DNA of 23,543 nucleotides from Chloromonas sp. AAM2. Taxonomy: Eukaryota; Chlorophyta; Chlorophyceae; Chlamydomonadales; Chlamydomonadaceae. Under the pieces are notes generated by a model. That model was given only the letters and a program-made list of their open reading frames with translations, was not told where the DNA came from and made no database searches. Position 1 is the first letter of the stretch; every line of letters begins with the position of its first letter. Below, in pieces: positions 19,847 to 23,543 of the stretch. The position numbers and the translations under genes were made by a program. The stretch covers positions 1-23,543 of the forward strand of contig QAXH01006118.1 in NCBI GenBank assembly GCA_004335635.1. The letters run 5' to 3'.

Positions 19847-22305
19847 ATGGCCCTACTCGGTGCCAAGCTTCTGTCCTCTGCCCTGGGCTTGAGGAGCCAG
19901 ATGCTGGCCGCAGCTGCGCCTGTGATGTGGGTGTCTGAGACTGGGACGTGTCGAACTCAAAGCAACTTCGTGAGGTCCGCATCAACCCTAGCTCAACCTC
20001 CTCCGCAGGTCAAGGGGGGTGTTGGACTTGGGCAGAGCCCAGGATCCCGGGTGCCATCAGTCTTTGATGTCCCCTTTCTCGACCACCAGCGAGGTTTGTA
20101 CGCAAACTCTTGACAAGCAACATAGTTAGCACCCAGTGTCAGGATCTCAGTGAATTGTTGGTTGTAAGCACGTGGCAACTACACACTGAGACAGCCATGC
20201 ATCTGGTGTGCAGCCTGTGCAGCCTGAAGCCAGTGGGAGGCCGCAGCTTGTGGTTTTTGGTGGCCGAGGCTTCGTGGGTAGCCACATCCTCCAAGAAGCT
20301 TTGAATCAAGGCGTCCACGTGGTCTCTGTCAGTCGCTCAGGTCGGTGCAAAGCCCAGAAGCGCTGGTGTCCCGGCTCAGACACCGAATTCAGTATGTCAG
20401 CACTAAGGAATTTTTCTAGCATCAGCCTTTTGCACGCTGGCTTTTGCATGATTCCTATAACACGGGCCGATGTGCCAAAGACAATCATAAAGCCAATGTA
20501 AAGTGGGCTTAATACCACTCGAACGAAATCTCCACGAGAACAGTTGTGTCTTGCCATGCCAAAAACAAAACCATGGAGATGCCCCTGACAATGGTGATAC
20601 AACTGGAGCCTCCCCTCGCCCCGCCAAACTTGTTCCAAAATGCAAACATGAGCCTCAATGGGGACGCCCAGTCAGACGCAACAGCTCACAAACGCTCATC
20701 AGAACGTCCAGCTAGGGACCATAGGTACCATGCTACGAGTACAGCAACGCTAACTGCTGTCTTGTCCAAATTTTCTTCTTCTTCTTCTCTTGTGTAACAA
20801 ACCAACAAGGGTTGGAATTTCACTGCTCATGCAGCCAAATTCATTTTGCCGGCCTGCAGCTGATCCTGTGGCCATCAGGCGTGCTGCCCCTTGACTCAGC
20901 AGATGCTCTGCTGTCGCCTGCAGGCACGCCCCCGGCCCGCCCTGAGCCCTGGATGCAGGATGTGGAGTGGGTGCGCGGCAACGCCCTGGAGCCCCGCTCG
21001 TACGAAGGGCTGCTGCAGGGGTCAATAGCGGCCATTTCAGCTGTGGGCGCGTTCGGGTCGCAAGAGCAGATGATGCAGGTGTGACAGGTGTGGGCGAAAT
21101 ACAGCCCAACCTGGGAGGATGAAGAAGCTGTGGCACATAACAGTCACCGCCATGTGCTGGTCGTCACTGGGCTGATCAGTTGTTAGGATGGACTGCACAA
21201 CAGTGTCTGTACTGCGACAGCTGACAGGACCAGCAGCCAATGGTACAGCAAGGCGGGTCAAGTCCAACAGACTTGGGAGCTGCATGGTAGCGGGCATGGC
21301 GTGCTGGCCTGTGATTGTTAAGCATGACCTTTATGCCTGACGCCCGCCCTGTGGTTGTTGCTGTTTACTGCAGTTGAACGGCACAGCCAACGTGACGGTG
21401 ATCGAGGCTGCAGCAAAGGCTGGTGTGCCGCGCTTTGCCCTCATCAGCGCACACATCCCCAACGTACCAGGGATAGGTCAGTGCCCCGTGGTTGTCCTGA
21501 CCTGGACAGCGGTGGGCCAACATGTGCCACATGTGCGTTCACTTATCCACATTGTTAAACACCCTTACGTGCTCATTTCCAGTGTCGTACGTGTTGGCTT
21601 GGCTTGTTCCTGTCCACGGCGGGCGACCAGATTCAAGTCTTGTCACACTTTGTCTATCCCTCTACGTGCAGAGGTGATACTCAAGGGGTATGTGCAGGGC
21701 AAGCAGATGGCGGAGGCGGCACTAAAGCAGCACTTTCCCAACTCAGGCGTAGCCCTCAGGCCCGGCGTTATGTACGGGAACAGGTGCGTCCAAAACTGCG
21801 GGCAAGGGCATGCCCCGTCAGTGGCGATGCAGAGGAATACGCACTGAGGTTTTCATTTATGAAGAGAGCGCAACGGCTATGAGTCTCAGATTGTGGGAGT
21901 ATTCGACACCTGCACGCTTTCGATGTATAACATCGGCTGACAAGCTGCATGATGGGATGTGCAGAGTCCCTGGTTGGGCCAGGCTCTGGAGCACACAGGC
22001 GGCAAACTCCTGGGTGCATGTTCAGCCTTATGGTTGCTTGCTGTCCTGTATGTGGTTGCCCTTGCCTGCATCTCAGGGTCGTATCCACGAGCCTGACCCT
22101 CCCGCTGCAGTACGTGTTCCAGCCGCTGGAGACTTTGCTCAGCAAGGTGCCAGCCAAGCAGCTGTCGCAGGTTCCCTTCCTGGGCGCGGGTGCCGTGCCG
22201 CCTGTGGATGTCAAGGTTGTGGCCAAAGCAGCGGTGCGAGCAGCCACAGACAGCAGCGTTCCAGCTGGCATTATTGATGTCTGGGAACTCGGGCAGTTCA
22301 AGTGA
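19847..22305 (+). CDS. Mitochondrial atypical SDR / NAD(P)-binding protein, Coq11-like, 292 aa, 6 exons
   Basis: Exons: 19847-20008, 20223-20340, 20924-21078, 21374-21476, 21672-21783, 22077-22305 (stop TGA); 879 bp with phases agreeing. The first exon is a mitochondrial-type presequence (MALLGAKLLSSALGLRSQ, later FVRSASTLAQ). Exon 2 carries the nucleotide-binding strand and glycine loop LVVFGGRGFVGSH (GGxGFxG at 67-73) and ends VVSVSRSG, the usual end of beta-2. Exon 3 has WMQDVEWVRGNALEPRSY, exon 4 VIEAAAKAGVPRFALISA, and exon 5 a YxxxK pair (Y186, K190) followed by LRPGVMYGNR. The last exon has LTLPLQYVFQPLE and PPVDVKVVAKAAVRAA. This order matches the atypical SDR group containing yeast Coq11 and plant At5g10730-type proteins, tied to coenzyme Q biosynthesis; NDUFA9 is a more distant relative. 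The role is family inference. Presence of YxxxK leaves redox activity possible. Confidence 0.92.
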
Positions 22306-22528
22306 AGCCGATCCGTTAAAGTTTGGCTCTAGAAGTGTTCTTTGGAACAGAGTGTGGTAGGACTGGCCTGCAAGCGGCTGCGTCATGTACAGAGCTGCGT
22401 GGATAAAGCTGCTGTGTTCGTTGTGAAGTTGTCTCAGACTTGCTGATATTTGTGGCTGATTGCAAGCGTCACACAAGGCTAGCAGATGCACATCTTCACT
22501 GTGTAAAGGGATGTCAAGATTGGCTCAC
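22306..22528 (+). other. 3' flank of the Coq11-like gene
   Basis: This is the likely 3' UTR and end of the Coq11-like gene. The motif TGTAA, the usual green-algal polyadenylation signal, occurs at 22502-22506, 197 bp after the stop codon. Nothing else is recognised. Confidence 0.5.
22502..22506 (+). terminator. Candidate TGTAA polyadenylation signal
   Basis: TGTAA lies 197 bp downstream of the Coq11-like stop codon, directly before the inverted-repeat element at 22529. The motif is short and could occur by chance. Its position and the green-algal context support it. Confidence 0.45.
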
Positions 22529-22968
22529 TGCGTACCAGCAGGCCTATGGCACGTACCCATGAATTCTTGACAGAAAAGACAAAAATCCTCTGACATCCCC
22601 TTTCAAGAAGGAAGGGAGTGCACACCAGGAAGCACGTCCAACGCTATCCAGTTTACATTTGACAGCCTGTCAAGTGTCAAGTGTGACAGTCACACGGCAG
22701 CCACTAGAAAATCAGCCCAGTTCATACAATCTCAACTGGGGCTGACGAGCTCAGCAGGGCTGACGACAAGGGCTGACAACACCGGCGGCCCGCAAAAAGG
22801 TTGTGTCAATGGCCGGGCAGTGTCGTCAGAGGGCCGTCAGAGTGAGTGCCGCTTACATGACTGGAATTCGCTATCAACAGTTGAAATTGTTAGATGTGCC
22901 ATTTCACTAGCTGACATTGACCCTAACCAAGAATTCATGGGTACGTGCCATGGGCCTGCTGGTACGCA
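22529..22968. mobile_element. Element of about 440 bp with 40-bp terminal inverted repeats
   Basis: The left end TGCGTACCAGCAGGCC (from 22529) continues through TATGGCACGTACCCATGAATTCTTG to about 22569. The right end (about 22928-22966) is its reverse complement with a single mismatch over about 40 bp, ending GGCCTGCTGGTACGCA. The interior has three GGGCTGACGA-type repeats (about 22738-22780) and no coding frame. No clear target-site duplication is visible. It is probably a MITE of a different family from the A-tract elements, and the near-identity of its ends suggests recent insertion. Confidence 0.75.
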
Positions 22969-23543
22969 CAAGTCACAGCCACCGCCTGAGTGGAGTTGAT
23001 TGTAACTGAAACACTCTGGAGGACAGTGTTCATCATATGGTGCAAGGATGAGTTGTTGACACACAGCACGTTCACCCCTTGGCAAAAAGCGTAACTGACT
23101 TCCAACTGAATTGAGAGTGCAGGTACAAAGTCTGTGCTATCAATACAGGCGTACGCACATGCCTGGTAATAGGAACTAAGGCTCAAGATGTGGCATTATG
23201 CGTCAGACACCAGGCCCATATCAGTCCTATGAATCCAAAGTACACACCGCAAGTGGTCAAAATGGTCCCGCAGGTGTCAGCAAGCGAATCTGGTGTACAC
23301 CTTGCAGTGTCTGGTACCACATGTATGGTAGTTTAGTCGACACACCTGAATACCCATAATTTGCTTGTGAAGGCATCGTTTGCGCACAGTGTATGCCTGC
23401 CAAGCCGGCTCCGGCGCTCGAGTGATTAGATAGAAGCGCACGAGTGTGAGAATCAGCGTCCAAAATCATGGCCGGGAAGTCTGTCGCGTGTTGATGGCAG
23501 TACAGGCGCTTAAGCATTGAGTTGCCTGCTTCATCAGAGCGCA
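22969..23543. other. Intergenic tail of the window, no supported gene
   Basis: No open frame on either strand shows recognisable domain sequence or consistent splice junctions. A minus-strand frame at 23257-23517 is of random-looking composition. A gene may start beyond the window. Confidence 0.45.

Noticed and set aside
21949..22076. Upstream extension of the last Coq11-like exon (the frame is open back to 21949)
   Set aside because: The acceptor TCTCAG at 22076 gives the phase required by exon 5 and yields family-like sequence from its first residues; the extension is Cys/Arg-rich and unlike the family.

Overview
The window looks like nuclear DNA of a green alga (core Chlorophyta; I cannot place the class). 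The reasons are intron-dense genes with short exons (44-451 bp) and introns of about 60-950 bp, GT-AG splice sites plus two apparent GC-AG introns, moderately high GC, many short simple repeats and MITE-like elements, and TGTAA motifs at plausible 3' ends. No bacterial-style operons, ribosome binding sites, CRISPR arrays or RNA genes were found. Gene models were built by hand, keeping reading phase across every splice junction.

Layout. 1-1771: simple repeats and one probable decayed element-derived coding fragment on the minus strand (503-926). 1772-3730, minus: four-exon gene for a membrane-anchored, TPR-like protein of about 333 aa. 3731-4653: intergenic, holding one inverted-repeat element (4018-4385) and a solo repeat end. 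4654-7810, minus: eight-exon gene for a 459-aa protein of unknown family, perhaps with a vWA/Rossmann-like N-terminal half. It is divergent from a small plus-strand gene (8102-8887, 72 aa, basic RS-like N-terminus), with a GA/CT tract between them. 8888-10474: intergenic.

10475-16666, plus: sixteen-exon gene for a 604-aa organelle-type DEAD-box RNA helicase. It has a presequence, a UVR-like motif and unusual core motifs (DEYD, GAT). Its intron 6 carries a near-perfect 37-bp-stem hairpin and a 20-bp minisatellite. 16667-18629: intergenic, with a second copy of the inverted-repeat family (16789-17036). 18630-19524, minus: five-exon BTF3 / NAC-beta gene. It is divergent across 322 bp from a six-exon plus-strand gene (19847-22305) for a mitochondrial atypical SDR resembling Coq11. 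22306-23543: intergenic, with a 440-bp element bounded by 40-bp inverted repeats.

The genes do not form one pathway. Two are general housekeeping functions (NAC-beta, and probably ubiquinone biosynthesis), one is organellar RNA metabolism, and three are of unknown function. The least expected items are the intronic hairpin, the helicase's motif and domain make-up, and the 459-aa orphan.
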